Shown here: positions 27,155 to 36,786 of the stretch, piece by piece | Position numbering within the stretch: the first letter of the stretch is position 1 | Layout of the letters: every line of letters begins with the position of its first letter | From: JAHELQ01 sp965603365 | GTDB taxonomy: Bacteria; Acidobacteriota; Aminicenantia; UBA2199 | Length of the DNA stretch: 64,000 nucleotides | Direction of reading: 5' to 3' | NCBI GenBank assembly: GCA_965603365.1 | Contig: CBFDCR010000016.1 | Location: 17,038-81,037 of the forward strand | Made by a program: the position numbers and the translations under genes | Notes under the pieces: generated by a model | Told to the model about the DNA's origin: nothing | The model's database searches: none | The model's input: the letters and a program-made list of their open reading frames with translations, nothing else

Positions 27155-29284
27155 TTATTTGTTTTTGGGGGAGGTCATTTGTTTTACTTTCTCAACTGTT
27201 TTTAAGATAAATGTCTGATCTTTGTTTAATTTTAAAGAGGCGGCGAAGGCTTTTAGAGCCTCCTCATAATCTTTTAGATTGAGAAAGGTAAAGCCCAGCA
27301 GGTTCAGCACCCTGACGTCACTATTGTAGATGTCGTTTGCCTTTACCAGTTCTTTGAGTGCCTCTCTATAATTTTTCTGGCCAAACAGGGCGGTGGCCCG
27401 GGCCAGGTGGTAGTCGAAGGCAAATTTTTCGTCCTGTTTCAGGCTCTCCGCCGCCGCCAGGACTTTGTCGTATTTTTTCACTCTGTTCAGGACATGCAAA
27501 TAGGGTATATATCCTTCCAGAAATGTCGGGTTACTCTCAATACTTCGGGCCAGGTACTGCTCCGCTGCAGTTAGGTTGCCCACCTTTTCATACTGGCTCC
27601 CCAGTATATGGTAGAAATAGAATGGGTTCAGGATGCTGGACTGTTTAAATGCTTCCAGGGGATGGGCAAAGGAACTCACCGGCGATACGGCAAATTCGGC
27701 CCTCTGGGTCGCCTGGATATTCCCGGACTCATCGATTAGACCGATGATCAGGGTGTAGTAGTCGGGTTTTAAGTCCTCTCCCTCAAGGGGGTACAAAATA
27801 TTCAAATCCTCTTTGTAAGCATAACGATTCAGCGGTAAAACGAATTTTTTCTTAAAGTTTGTCCGATCGTTCATTCCCCTTAAATCGAATTCCAGTTTCC
27901 CCTTTTCCCACAACTCTTTATTCAGATTGTAAATCCCGGTGTGAATGACCGGCTGCTCCTTTAAGCGGAGATTTCTCTCCGGGTCCACGTATAACTTTTT
28001 GTCGTTGAACTTGTAGGGAAATAAAAAGTGGTTCCGCCGATCTTCCGCCTTGAAGCCGATGATGGGGACGGACAAAATCGTGCGGTTTCCTCTGGGCCAT
28101 ACCGTTATGTCTTTGTCAAAGTAGGCAAATTCTTTGCCCACCGAATTCATGGCAAAGACCATCAATTTGTATTGACCGGGAATCACCGGGAATGAGTCGT
28201 GGATGACGATGCCGTTGCCCCTTAAGGAATCTACCCGATCGGGGTCGATGTAAAAATCGAAGTTTTTTTTGTACTGGTATATGAACGCTTCGCCCCTCTT
28301 CAGGCTCACATTTAATTCATAATTAAAATAGTATTTATCTTTTTCATTGCTGTAGCCCAAAGAGATCCTTTTGGGTTTTAACGAAATGTTGACGAAGGAA
28401 AAGTCCAATCCTTCGTACCTGGTAATGGAGACAACTCTCGAATTGTCCACGTAGTTGACCGATTCCTCCACATTCACAAAGCCCTTGAAATTCAAGAAGT
28501 GGGTGGCATAGGAGAGGTTGAGCTTCTTGGTGGGGGCCTCCTCGATTTTGGCGAGGACAATGTTATTCATCAACGGCGGCTGGAATCCCGGGGCTATCTG
28601 GTTGGGGATCATGGTGATGGCCGGCATGGCCAGTCCGGGGGCCAGTTCCATGATCTTATTGTACAGAGCCTGGTAATCCTGTTCGTTGAATTGCTGGGTT
28701 TTAATCAGCAGCGAGGCCGGGCCATCGACATTGGGATGGTAGAGCTTCCACTCGGTGGTGTTGTGGGGTTTATAGAAGGTGATGTTGAAGTAGGTGGGCA
28801 GTCCCAACGATTTATCGCCGTGATAGTACCAGACCTGGGCCGGATACAAACCCGCCTCGCTGTCAAACCTTTCGATACTGGTGGGTTTCCCCAAAATCAT
28901 ATAGAATCTGCCCATATCGGTCATCCAGCCGGGCCGTCCGACCCCCCTCTTGAAGTATTTGTTCACATAGGCAAAGCGTCTTACAATTTCATCCTTGTAC
29001 TCGTTGTCTTCTGTGCCCGGCGTGGAGTCCCGCAACTGCCAGAAGGTGTTGACGAAAATATCCCGGTCCCTGTTGCTGTCCAGCAGAAAAAATACGTCCC
29101 GTTCATCTTCGGCGCTGATGTAGGCCGCCATGTCGATGAAGTGCTTGTAACGATCCTCAAGTTTTTTGTACTGTTGAGTCCTCTCTTTCCGGGAGAGTTT
29201 CAGTTGATGGCCCTGGGGATCGCCATAAACGGAAAAAACAAAACAGATGATGAGTAATGCACCAGGTAAAATTCTTTTTTTCAT
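27155..29284 (-). CDS. GWxTD-domain protein with C-terminal TPR
   Basis: A protein of 709 residues with a signal peptide (1-21). The GWxTD domain has GWMTD at 119-123, then GRFYMILGKP. A beta-rich middle (150-540) and three or four TPR-like repeats at the end (about 560-700; SIESNPTFLEGY, KNYREALKELVKAND, KDYEEALKAFAASLKLN) follow. GWxTD proteins are abundant in Aminicenantes and related phyla, exported, and of unknown role. The promoter is directly upstream. Confidence 0.85.
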   Translation of the reverse strand: MKKRILPGALLIICFVFSVYGDPQGHQLKLSRKERTQQYKKLEDRYKHFIDMAAYISAEDERDVFFLLDSNRDRDIFVNTFWQLRDSTPGTEDNEYKDEIVRRFAYVNKYFKRGVGRPGWMTDMGRFYMILGKPTSIERFDSEAGLYPAQVWYYHGDKSLGLPTYFNITFYKPHNTTEWKLYHPNVDGPASLLIKTQQFNEQDYQALYNKIMELAPGLAMPAITMIPNQIAPGFQPPLMNNIVLAKIEEAPTKKLNLSYATHFLNFKGFVNVEESVNYVDNSRVVSITRYEGLDFSFVNISLKPKRISLGYSNEKDKYYFNYELNVSLKRGEAFIYQYKKNFDFYIDPDRVDSLRGNGIVIHDSFPVIPGQYKLMVFAMNSVGKEFAYFDKDITVWPRGNRTILSVPIIGFKAEDRRNHFLFPYKFNDKKLYVDPERNLRLKEQPVIHTGIYNLNKELWEKGKLEFDLRGMNDRTNFKKKFVLPLNRYAYKEDLNILYPLEGEDLKPDYYTLIIGLIDESGNIQATQRAEFAVSPVSSFAHPLEAFKQSSILNPFYFYHILGSQYEKVGNLTAAEQYLARSIESNPTFLEGYIPYLHVLNRVKKYDKVLAAAESLKQDEKFAFDYHLARATALFGQKNYREALKELVKANDIYNSDVRVLNLLGFTFLNLKDYEEALKAFAASLKLNKDQTFILKTVEKVKQMTSPKNK

Positions 29285-29290
29285 GCAAAA

Positions 29291-29319
29291 ATTTTATCTT
29301 AGTGCACTTTAAAAGTCAA
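29291..29319 (-). promoter_or_regulatory. Sigma70-type promoter, predicted leaderless (GWxTD gene)
   Basis: On the minus strand TTGACT (29319-29314), a 17-bp spacer and TAAAAT (29296-29291) are followed after 6 nt by the ATG at 29284. Transcription should begin at about the start codon. Confidence 0.65.
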
Positions 29320-29333
29320 AGCCTATCTATAAA

Positions 29334-30974
29334 TTATCGGTAGCTGGTGCTGATATCGATGGGATTGTTAAGCAAAAAGTCCTCGGTAAAGATCTCCCGG
29401 ATCACCTCCCCCTGTAGATCTTTCGACAATTGAAAGCCCGAATAGTAGAGGAGGGTGGGGAATATGTCGAAGATAGAGATGTTTTTTATGGGATAATCCC
29501 TTTTTAAGGCATTTTTTTCGTACAGAAAGATCGTACCCTGGGAACTCAGGGATTTGTAAACATATAGATCTTTGTCCCCCCACAGGTTCACCAGAATCCG
29601 CCGCCAGTAGGGCATGGGTTCGTATTCGAACAGGCTCATAATCATCAGCAGTTCGTTCTCGCCGGTCGTACTGATGAGATTTCCGATGATGGAGTCGCAG
29701 TATTCATAATATCTCTCAATGACCCAACCGTATTTTTTGATTTCCGGCTCCGGAATGTTTTCGAACAGCCGGTTGTGGTAGTACTGGTAGAAATACTTAC
29801 TGATGGTGCCCAGGCCCTTCATCTGGATGATGAAATAGTGGAGGTCGGCGTCTTTGAGTTCCGGGATTCTATTTTTGAGATAGTCATCGAAAAAGAACGA
29901 CTTCCTGATGATTTCGTACTTTCGGTCATTTTTTTTAAGAATATCGGAAAAAAGAGGCACGAAGCGGGGGTTGTAATGGAGGGACCTTTCGGTATAGATC
30001 GGCGTGTAACGGGGATCGATGAGCTGCAGGGTTTTGAAGTGATTCAGCCTGTAATATTTATTAATGTGGTCCAGCGCTTCCACATTTTGCCTCTTGTAAA
30101 AGGCGGTGATGTTTAGATTGGCCGAATTTCTGAAGAGTATATAGCGCGGGAAGATGTTAAATTCATGTTTCAGGTTGGAAATTTTAAATCGGTAACTGGA
30201 ATGCCAGCGAAACTCTGCCGGTTTTAAGCCCGACAGGGCGGCATTTAATAGGGAGAGATCCATGTTGGGCTTGAAGGTCGAGACCTTGCCGTGAACGCCG
30301 TTGCTGATCAGGTGGTTGAAATTCAGCAGCTTTTGCTCGGAAGAGAGGGAGAGTATAAAGTTTAAAGAGAGGCCGTCCATGATGATAATACGCATCTTAC
30401 GGGGTTCGATTTCCTGCCGCTGCTGCCTCTCCGCATTTACATCGAAGAATTCGTCTCCCCCGTATATGGTGGATGTATAAGAGGTCAGCAGGTTGTATGA
30501 TAACAAAATTAAGAAGAAAATTTGTATCCATCTCTTGTTGATTCTTTTAGAGGTGACAAAGAAGATGCTGGACACGATAAGCCCCAGGTTGATGAGGAGA
30601 ATCTTGATGAATTTGGATTTCACCGCAGGGGAGAGGAAATTGAAGTAGTAATCATAGTTAAAATACAATATGACCGAAACGATCAGTACCGTAAAAGATA
30701 AGAAGTAGGTGATGGTAGGGGGGTTGAAGATACCGATGGGATATTTTTTTTCGGAAAAGAATTGGATAATGTAAAAGAGAATTCCGATTAGAATAAACCA
30801 CAACGTGCCGTAAAATAACAGGAGATTCAGGTATAAAGCAAAGAAATCTTCGTTGCTGGCGGAGATGTGGGGGTTGATTAATAGTATGAGTATTAAAACA
30901 AAGTAATTGAAGATTAAGGCGGCAATCAGAAAATTAAAAAAAAGTTTTATGGTTTTCCACAATTTATTTATCAA
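29334..30974 (-). CDS. Membrane-anchored alkaline-phosphatase-fold protein
   Basis: A protein of 546 residues: five membrane helices at about 10-34, 45-72, 88-106, 121-140 and 148-164, then a large domain of the alkaline phosphatase/phosphodiesterase type (IIIMDGLSLNFILSL, metal-binding Asp in MDG). Candidates are a membrane phosphodiesterase or a phosphoglycerol/ethanolamine transferase. The active-site Thr/Ser cannot be assigned with certainty. It overlaps the upstream FHA gene by 11 bp. Confidence 0.7.
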   Translation of the reverse strand: MINKLWKTIKLFFNFLIAALIFNYFVLILILLINPHISASNEDFFALYLNLLLFYGTLWFILIGILFYIIQFFSEKKYPIGIFNPPTITYFLSFTVLIVSVILYFNYDYYFNFLSPAVKSKFIKILLINLGLIVSSIFFVTSKRINKRWIQIFFLILLSYNLLTSYTSTIYGGDEFFDVNAERQQRQEIEPRKMRIIIMDGLSLNFILSLSSEQKLLNFNHLISNGVHGKVSTFKPNMDLSLLNAALSGLKPAEFRWHSSYRFKISNLKHEFNIFPRYILFRNSANLNITAFYKRQNVEALDHINKYYRLNHFKTLQLIDPRYTPIYTERSLHYNPRFVPLFSDILKKNDRKYEIIRKSFFFDDYLKNRIPELKDADLHYFIIQMKGLGTISKYFYQYYHNRLFENIPEPEIKKYGWVIERYYEYCDSIIGNLISTTGENELLMIMSLFEYEPMPYWRRILVNLWGDKDLYVYKSLSSQGTIFLYEKNALKRDYPIKNISIFDIFPTLLYYSGFQLSKDLQGEVIREIFTEDFLLNNPIDISTSYR

Positions 30975-31488
30975 ATTCTTTATTTTGAGGGGTGGCGATG
31001 AGCATCAATGTCGTCTGACCGACCCTGAATTCGCTCTGGTCGTAAATTTCGGTAATGGAGACCCGCTTGTCATTTATAAATGTACCATTGGTACTCCCCA
31101 GGTCCCTGAGAAAAACTTTATCGTTCCTGACCTCAATGGCCAGATGTTTCCGGGAAATTTCCTTATCCGGGATGATGAGATCGACCTTTCCTCGTCCTAC
31201 CAACACATAGGGTTTTTCCAGTTTATAAATGTAACCGGCCCTGGCCCCCTTGATGACAGCTAAGGACAATTTTTTATCACCGGGTAATTTTAAATTTTCA
31301 TTGGTCCACAGGGAATCACCGATATTTTCCTGTATGATTTTGGCGGTGTCTTTTTTGCTGGCGGATTCTTCCTTGGCGGTGACCGAAAATACCGCCTGAC
31401 ATCTGGAGCATTTTACTTTTTTCCGGCCGTGCAACTTCCCATCGGGCACATTATATTGGGCCTTGCAATTCGGACACTCAATGATCAT
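30964..31488 (-). CDS. Zinc-ribbon plus FHA domain protein
   Basis: A protein of 174 residues. The N-terminus has CPNC and CSRC (residues 5-35), an MJ0042-type zinc ribbon; the C-terminal half is an FHA domain (VLVGRGKVDLIIPDKEISRK, then DLGSTNGTFIN) that binds phosphothreonine. It would be a cytosolic adaptor in a Ser/Thr-kinase pathway, though no kinase is near. It overlaps the membrane phosphatase-fold gene by 11 bp. Confidence 0.88.
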   Translation of the reverse strand: MIIECPNCKAQYNVPDGKLHGRKKVKCSRCQAVFSVTAKEESASKKDTAKIIQENIGDSLWTNENLKLPGDKKLSLAVIKGARAGYIYKLEKPYVLVGRGKVDLIIPDKEISRKHLAIEVRNDKVFLRDLGSTNGTFINDKRVSITEIYDQSEFRVGQTTLMLIATPQNKEFDK

Positions 31489-31494
31489 GCTTTA

Positions 31495-31522
31495 ATTATA
31501 TAAATAAAACAAAAAAAGTCAA
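31495..31522 (-). promoter_or_regulatory. Sigma70-type promoter, predicted leaderless (FHA gene)
   Basis: Minus strand: TTGACT (31522-31517), 16-bp spacer, perfect TATAAT (31500-31495), then 6 nt to the ATG at 31488. There is no room for a Shine-Dalgarno site. Confidence 0.7.
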
Positions 31523-32967
31523 TACGATTTAGCAAATAAGACCGTTTGCAGCGCCTCTTTGCCGCATACCCCGCATTTCTTTAAATGGGGATCTTTTTCG
31601 TCCAAGATGGCCCTGATGGTGGCCGCCGCCTTTTCTTTGGCCTGCTGCTCACATGCCGGGGAGCCGCACCAGCCGGTCTTGACCAGTCCCCGTTTGCTTT
31701 CGATGGTCTGGACCATGTCGTCGAATTCTTGGGTGGTATACGTATTCCGGTCCCGGAAATCCCTGGCCCGGTCGAACAGGGTTTGCTGAATTTCCTGGAG
31801 CAATGTCTTGAGGCTTGATAGCAGACTGTCTTTGCCGACAAAGAGTTTCTTGCGATCGATACGGTTGACCAATACCACCTGCTTTTTTTCGATATCCTTA
31901 GGGCCGATTTCGATGCGAACCGGCACCCCCCGCATCTCCCATTCCGAGAATTTCCAGCCCGGGGTATAGGTGTCCCGATCATCCAGATAGACGCGCAAGC
32001 CATTTTCCTTGAGCATTCTGTAAGTATCGTTTGCTTCGGGCAGCACCGTCGTTTTCCAGTCGCCCCTGGAGATCGGTATAATCACCGCCTGGAAGGGCGC
32101 CACTTCGGGCGGCAGGATCAGGCCGGAGTCGTCGCCGTGCGTCATCACTACCCCGCCAATGAGCCGGGTGGAAACCCCCCAGGAGGTCTGCCAGGCATAT
32201 TCCAGTTCCTGGCTCTTATTCTCGAAACGGATATTGAAGGCCTTAGAGAAATTCTGCCCCAGGTTGTGGGATGTCCCGGCCTGCAGGGCTTTGCCGTCGG
32301 GCATCAAGGCTTCGATGCCGTACGTTCTTAAAGCCCCGGCAAACTTTTCGCTCTCCGATTTTAAGCCCGAAATGACAGGTATGGCCAGATATTTCTCGGC
32401 AAAGGTTTTGTATATATTGAGTATACGTAATGTTTCCTCCTCTGCCTCATCATGGCTGGCATGCACCGTATGCCCCTCCTGCCATAAAAACTCGGTGGTT
32501 CTGAGAAAGAGCCGGGTGACCTTTTCCCAGCGCACCACATTGGCCCACTGGTTGATCAGCAGCGGCAGGTCGCGCCAGGAGGAGATCCATTTGGCATACA
32601 TGGAACAGATGATGGCTTCAGAGGTGGGGCGTACCGCCCATTTTTCTTCCAGGTTTTCGTCCCCCCCTTTGGTAACCCAGGCCACTTCCGGGGCAAAGCC
32701 TTCGACGTGTTCGGCCTCTTTTTTCAGGAAACTTTCCGGGATGAACAGGGGGAAGTAGGCGTTGCGGTGGCCGGTCTCCTTAAACATCCTATCCAGGTGT
32801 CCCTTGATTAGCTCCCAGATCTCATAGCCGTAGGGTCGAATCACCATCATGCCCTTCATGGGCGAGTAGTCCGCCAGCTCGGCCCGGCGGACGATTTCGG
32901 TATACCACCGGGAAAAATCTTCCGATTTTTTGGTAATTTGTTGGACAAAATCGTTATGTTTCTCCAT
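31519..32967 (-). CDS. proS: Prolyl-tRNA synthetase, short class (type 3)
   Basis: A protein of 482 residues. Class II core motifs: TRLFLRTTEFLWQEGHT (motif 2 region) and GVVMTHGDDSGLILPP (motif 3 region). The length and lack of the insertion domain fit the archaeal/eukaryotic-type ProRS found in some bacteria. The C-terminal zinc-binding tail has CGVCG and CGSPAC. It overlaps the S41 protease gene by 14 bp upstream. Confidence 0.95.
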   Translation of the reverse strand: MEKHNDFVQQITKKSEDFSRWYTEIVRRAELADYSPMKGMMVIRPYGYEIWELIKGHLDRMFKETGHRNAYFPLFIPESFLKKEAEHVEGFAPEVAWVTKGGDENLEEKWAVRPTSEAIICSMYAKWISSWRDLPLLINQWANVVRWEKVTRLFLRTTEFLWQEGHTVHASHDEAEEETLRILNIYKTFAEKYLAIPVISGLKSESEKFAGALRTYGIEALMPDGKALQAGTSHNLGQNFSKAFNIRFENKSQELEYAWQTSWGVSTRLIGGVVMTHGDDSGLILPPEVAPFQAVIIPISRGDWKTTVLPEANDTYRMLKENGLRVYLDDRDTYTPGWKFSEWEMRGVPVRIEIGPKDIEKKQVVLVNRIDRKKLFVGKDSLLSSLKTLLQEIQQTLFDRARDFRDRNTYTTQEFDDMVQTIESKRGLVKTGWCGSPACEQQAKEKAAATIRAILDEKDPHLKKCGVCGKEALQTVLFAKSY

Positions 32968-34447
32968 GGGAACTCCTTTCTGTTGACTTTTCCCTTAAAA
33001 TTTCAATCGCCTTTTGGGTCACGGGGTCTGATTTTAAAAAGATCCCGGCTCCCTCCAGGGAGGAAAATTTATTGGTCAATACGTCTCGTTCGATTTGGGA
33101 TTGAATGGCTGCCAGGTGCCGGTTAAATTCAGACGCGTCGTAGTGGATATTGTTTTCCTTCAGGAAATGTTTAAATTGTTCCAGCACTTCTGTATCGGCC
33201 TTAAAATCCTTCTCGATTTTTTTATCACTCTCGATCAATTTCCGTGAAAAACTGAAAAATGCGCCTTTAGAGATCAGATCGATGATGAGGGGTGGAAATT
33301 CATTACCCCGGACATAGACGTCCGGCATCACTCCCCCTTGAATGTCCTGGTTGTGGTCGTAGTTCGCCTGGCCCAAAAAGAAAAGATAGTCGTCCAGTCT
33401 ACTGAAATCCCGCTGCAAACATTTCTCGGAGGCGGTGTAATATCTGGCGGTGGTGAGGGCTAAGGCACTGTTTAACGACAACTGGTTTACCGATTCCACC
33501 AGCCCCTTTCCCCATGACCTGGTTCCGACGATGGTCGCCCGCTGATGATCCTTTAGGGCAGAAGCCACGATCTCGGAGGCGCTGGCGCTGGTGCGGTTAA
33601 TCAAGACCGCCAGAGTAAGATCTTCAAATTGATTGTCTTCCCGGGCACTAAAGCTGTGCTCGATGGTTCTGCCCTTGATAGTCACAATGACTTTACCTCT
33701 GGGCAGGAAGAAGTCGGCCACATCCACGGCAGCATAAAGGGAACCGCCGGTGTTTCCCCGCAGATCGAGAATCAGGGCATTGATGTTGTTCTCTGCCAGA
33801 AGCTTCTCTAAATTTTCCTTGAATTCCCCCGCCGTCGTATGGCCGAAGGTGCGGATACTGATGTAGCCGATTTTAGGGGCATTGGGCACGACCAGGGCAT
33901 AGGAGATGGAATTTAGCGGGATTTCGGCCCTCTTGATGCGGAAGGAGATGGGCTTAGCCAACCCCTCCCGGAAAATCTTGATGTTGACATGGGTGCCTTT
34001 ATCGCCCCGCAGTCGTCTCAGCACCTCATCCATCCGCATCGTTTCCGTACTCTGGCCGTCGATTTCGGTGATCACATCTCCCGGCAGGACGCCCAATTTA
34101 TAGGCAGGGGTGTCTTTGAGGGGGGTCACGACAGTGAGACGATCTTCATATTTGGTGATGCGGATGCCGATGCCGTAGTAATTACCCTGCTGCTCTTCGT
34201 TTATGGTTCGGTAGGTGGCGGGGTCCAGGAAGTAGGAGTGGGGGTCCAGGGTCTGGAGTAATCCTTTGACCGAAGCAAAAACCAGCTTCTCAACGTCCAC
34301 CTCCCCCGGATAGATCTCTTTAATCAAAGAGTAGATCTTTGCATATTTTTTTAATTGCCGGTCCCACTGATCGTCCGGTTGAGACGCCCCCTGAAAAATG
34401 AACAGCAGGGCAACAATCAAACCTAAACCGACAACAAATCTTTTCAT
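32954..34447 (-). CDS. C-terminal processing peptidase, S41 family
   Basis: A protein of 497 residues: a signal peptide (1-24), a PDZ domain (about 80-180; GVLPGDVITEIDGQSTE) and the S41 peptidase domain with the catalytic Ser in RTSASASEIVA and the Lys in GTRSWGKG. It is exported and cuts proteins near the C-terminus in the periplasm. ATG 34447 gives a normal signal peptide; the frame to 34570 lacks one. It overlaps proS by 14 bp. Confidence 0.93.
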   Translation of the reverse strand: MKRFVVGLGLIVALLFIFQGASQPDDQWDRQLKKYAKIYSLIKEIYPGEVDVEKLVFASVKGLLQTLDPHSYFLDPATYRTINEEQQGNYYGIGIRITKYEDRLTVVTPLKDTPAYKLGVLPGDVITEIDGQSTETMRMDEVLRRLRGDKGTHVNIKIFREGLAKPISFRIKRAEIPLNSISYALVVPNAPKIGYISIRTFGHTTAGEFKENLEKLLAENNINALILDLRGNTGGSLYAAVDVADFFLPRGKVIVTIKGRTIEHSFSAREDNQFEDLTLAVLINRTSASASEIVASALKDHQRATIVGTRSWGKGLVESVNQLSLNSALALTTARYYTASEKCLQRDFSRLDDYLFFLGQANYDHNQDIQGGVMPDVYVRGNEFPPLIIDLISKGAFFSFSRKLIESDKKIEKDFKADTEVLEQFKHFLKENNIHYDASEFNRHLAAIQSQIERDVLTNKFSSLEGAGIFLKSDPVTQKAIEILREKSTERSSHGET

Positions 34448-34453
34448 GCCCCA

Positions 34454-34482
34454 TTTATAGCAAAATTCCCCCCCCCCGTCAA
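34454..34482 (-). promoter_or_regulatory. Sigma70-type promoter, predicted leaderless (S41 protease)
   Basis: Minus strand: TTGACG (34482-34477), 17-bp spacer, TATAAA (34459-34454) with TGC before it, then 6 nt to the ATG at 34447. Divergent from the ECF sigma gene, whose -10 (TATAAT, 34633-34638) lies 7 nt before its own ATG. Confidence 0.7.
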
Positions 34483-34529
34483 ATACAAAATAACAAGAGG
34501 CAGGAGGCAATAGGCACGAGCAACATTTT

Positions 34530-34545
34530 GCCTGTCCCGTTTTCC
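34530..34545 (+). repeat. Short copy of a dispersed repeat
   Basis: GCCTGTCCCGTTTTCC here is identical to part of the longer copy at 38782-38815, and nearly so to the one at 37113-37146. It is the third, shorter copy of that element in the window. Confidence 0.6.
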
Positions 34546-34645
34546 GTTTTCCCTTCCTCTGTATTTTCAATCTTTTGGGTGAAATTTTTAGGCAGAAAAA
34601 TGCAATTTTTTTTCATCCGGAGCGTATGTATTTATAATAGGGTCC

Positions 34646-35221
34646 ATGATGAAAGAAGAAGACGCGGTCGCCTGTATTACCCAGTGCCTGGCCGGTAAAA
34701 AGGAGGCTTTTGCCCGGATTGTCCGGGGCTTCCAGAAGCAGGTCTATCATCTTTGCTTTCATTTTACCGGCACCCACCAGGATGCCGAGGACGCCGTGAC
34801 GGATATCTTTGTCAAGGTGTTCCGCTCCCTGGGCTCCTTTAATGCCAATTACAAGTTTTCGACCTGGTTGTACAGGATCACCTACCACCACCTGGTCGAA
34901 ATAACCCGCAGAAAGAAGAGGGAGCGGCAATACCTGGAGAGTGCCGGTCTCGACCGGGCGGAATCGGTTGGGATGGCCGCGCCGGATGCGGTATTCTTCA
35001 AAGAAGCGGCAAAAGAGGAGATGCAGAGAGCATTACAATCCTAGCCGCCGCAATACCGCACCGCCCTGATGTTGAAATACCAGCAGGGATTATCTTACCG
35101 GCAGATCGGCGATATCATGGATATTCCCCTCAACACGGTGGGCAGCCTGATTTTAAGGGGCAAACGGGAGCTCAGGCAAAGAATCAAACAGAGGGAGGGC
35201 TCAAATGAAGTGTCCGGCTGA
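34646..35221 (+). pseudogene. ECF sigma factor gene with in-frame amber stop
   Basis: A continuous frame of 191 codons plus stop encodes an ECF-type sigma70: region 2 (AEDAVTDIFVKVFRSL) and region 4 (LPLNTVGSLILRGKREL). After codon 132 (QS) a TAG at 35042-35044 interrupts, and the same frame carries on with PPQYRTALMLKYQQGLSYRQ to the true stop at 35221. TAG is used as a normal stop elsewhere (HAD gene), so general readthrough is unlikely. The gene is either dead, suppressed, or has a sequence error. It overlaps the anti-sigma gene by 17 bp. Confidence 0.8.
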
Positions 35222-35654
35222 GATCGTAATCCAACAATTTATCGACCGGGAGCTGACCCCGGCGGAGGCGAGAGAGGCAGAGGCGCACCTGAAAGAGTGC
35301 CGCCGCTGCCGGCAGTTGGCAGCGCAGATGAAGGACGAGAATGCCGGGATCGGCAGGGGCTTTGAGATCGATGAGCCGGTGCCGGACCTGGAACCGGCGG
35401 TCATGGACAGGATCGTCTCCCCCGGGTCGGGACAAAGGCCGGCTCTCCGTTGGCTGCTGCCGCTTGCCGCCTCCATGTTGCTGCTGGTGTTCCTGTATTT
35501 CCTGGTGTTGATCGATGGCCGCGGCTCCGGGCCGGAGACGGAAACCCGAATCCTGGTCCATTCGGCCAGAGTGGAGGGCGCGCCCACCCGTCTTCACATT
35601 TACGATTCAAAGGACCCGGAAATGAAATTTATCTGGCTGGAAAAAATCCAATAA
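35205..35654 (+). CDS. Zinc-finger anti-sigma factor
   Basis: A protein of 149 residues. The N-terminal zf-HC2 domain has H29-x3-C33-x2-C36, plus Cys3, forming the zinc site that holds the ECF factor. A membrane helix at about 82-104 puts the C-terminal 45 residues outside. It overlaps the ECF gene and precedes a TonB-C gene, a standard signalling arrangement. With the sigma factor interrupted by TAG, its present role is uncertain. Confidence 0.88.
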   Translation: MKCPAEIVIQQFIDRELTPAEAREAEAHLKECRRCRQLAAQMKDENAGIGRGFEIDEPVPDLEPAVMDRIVSPGSGQRPALRWLLPLAASMLLLVFLYFLVLIDGRGSGPETETRILVHSARVEGAPTRLHIYDSKDPEMKFIWLEKIQ

Positions 35655-35666
35655 AGGAGAAGTACG

Positions 35667-36641
35667 ATGAAGAAGTTTTTTAAGTTTCTTTTGATTGTTT
35701 TGCTGTTGGTTCATTTCAGCGGCGGACTGTTTGCCGCCGGGGATATCGTGGTGCAACTGCGCCTGTACGAGGGCTTCAGGGATAAGGTCAACGTGTCGGC
35801 GGTGGTGGTCAAATCCTACTACATCGACCAGTTTAGCGGTAACCTGATCATGCCGGAGGTGGAGATCGAAAAGGAAAAAAAGGCGCTGATGCGGATCTAC
35901 AACCTGACAGACATAAAAAATATTTCCAGAATCGACCTGACACTGCAAAAGGGAGAGAAAAACAGCCAATCCCGGGAAATTTCGCTGAATGGCCGGACAC
36001 TGGTGATGCGGTTGAGTACCTCGGCAGAGCAGGATGACCGCTTCAAGGTGGAGGCCTTAGAAAGGGGCAAAGATCAATTGCTGATGGAGACGGAGATTGT
36101 CATGCCCCAGGAAAAAACTGCCGTACTGGGTTTCGAGGATTCGGAGAGCAAAATCTACTTTTTGGCCTTTAACCGCCGCAAAGACCGGTCGGCCAGGAAA
36201 GAGTCGGCCAAAGATATGGTGCCGCCAAAATTGCTTAAAGTGGTGGAGCCGGAGTATCCAGCCAGGGCGTTGAAGAACCGGCGCCAGGGCCATGTGTTTT
36301 TGACCGGCTATACCGACCTGGAGGGCAGCATCTACAAGCTGGAGGTACTCAAGGGCGACCCGGAATTGGCCAGGGCTTCAAAAGAGGCGGTTTTACAGTG
36401 GAAGTACCAGCCCTGGAAGATTAAGGGCAGGGCGGAACCGGTGAGGTTCATTTTGATCTTTTCCTTCCTGATCAAAGATGGGCAGGCTGCATTCAAGGAG
36501 GAAGATTTAAAGAGGGTCATCGAAGAGAACCGCTACCTGTGGAAAGACAGGAAGCAGGAAAAGATAGACTTCGAGGTCTCCGAAGAGAACAGATGGATCA
36601 TGGAGGCCCTCCTGGTTTACGGAAAAAACAAAGCCAGATAA
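35667..36641 (+). CDS. TonB C-terminal domain protein
   Basis: A protein of 324 residues with a signal peptide (1-23), a beta-rich first half and a TonB-C domain at about 185-275 (PEYPARALKNRRQGHVFLTG, then AVLQWKYQPW). It is periplasmic and follows the ECF/anti-sigma pair by 12 bp, perhaps as the sensing or output arm of that group. No N-terminal ExbD-contact helix of classic TonB type is apparent. Confidence 0.8.
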   Translation: MKKFFKFLLIVLLLVHFSGGLFAAGDIVVQLRLYEGFRDKVNVSAVVVKSYYIDQFSGNLIMPEVEIEKEKKALMRIYNLTDIKNISRIDLTLQKGEKNSQSREISLNGRTLVMRLSTSAEQDDRFKVEALERGKDQLLMETEIVMPQEKTAVLGFEDSESKIYFLAFNRRKDRSARKESAKDMVPPKLLKVVEPEYPARALKNRRQGHVFLTGYTDLEGSIYKLEVLKGDPELARASKEAVLQWKYQPWKIKGRAEPVRFILIFSFLIKDGQAAFKEEDLKRVIEENRYLWKDRKQEKIDFEVSEENRWIMEALLVYGKNKAR

Positions 36642-36653
36642 ATTTTAAATAAA

Positions 36654-36679
36654 GGGGCAGGCACCCGGGCAACTGCCCC
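36654..36679 (+). terminator. Hairpin after the TonB-C gene
   Basis: GGGGCAG (36654-36660) pairs with CTGCCCC (36673-36679) around a 12-nt loop that holds a CCCGGG. It lies 13 bp past the stop of the TonB-C gene. There is no T-run, so rho-independent termination is only probable. Confidence 0.45.
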
Positions 36680-36786
36680 CCTGCCCCCCCAAATCCTACC
36701 CATTGCAAAAGGCAAAACAGACGATTAAGAGAGATGGAGTAGTGGAATGGTGGAAAGATGAAAAAAATAGATATTTGCGGCAAGTG

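Noticed and set aside
28499..29257. Plus-strand reading frame of 252 codons
   Set aside because: Antisense shadow of the GWxTD gene; a low-complexity product and no start signals.
35042..35044. General reassignment of TAG to an amino acid
   Set aside because: TAG ends the HAD gene (15550-15552) normally and no other gene here has an internal TAG.
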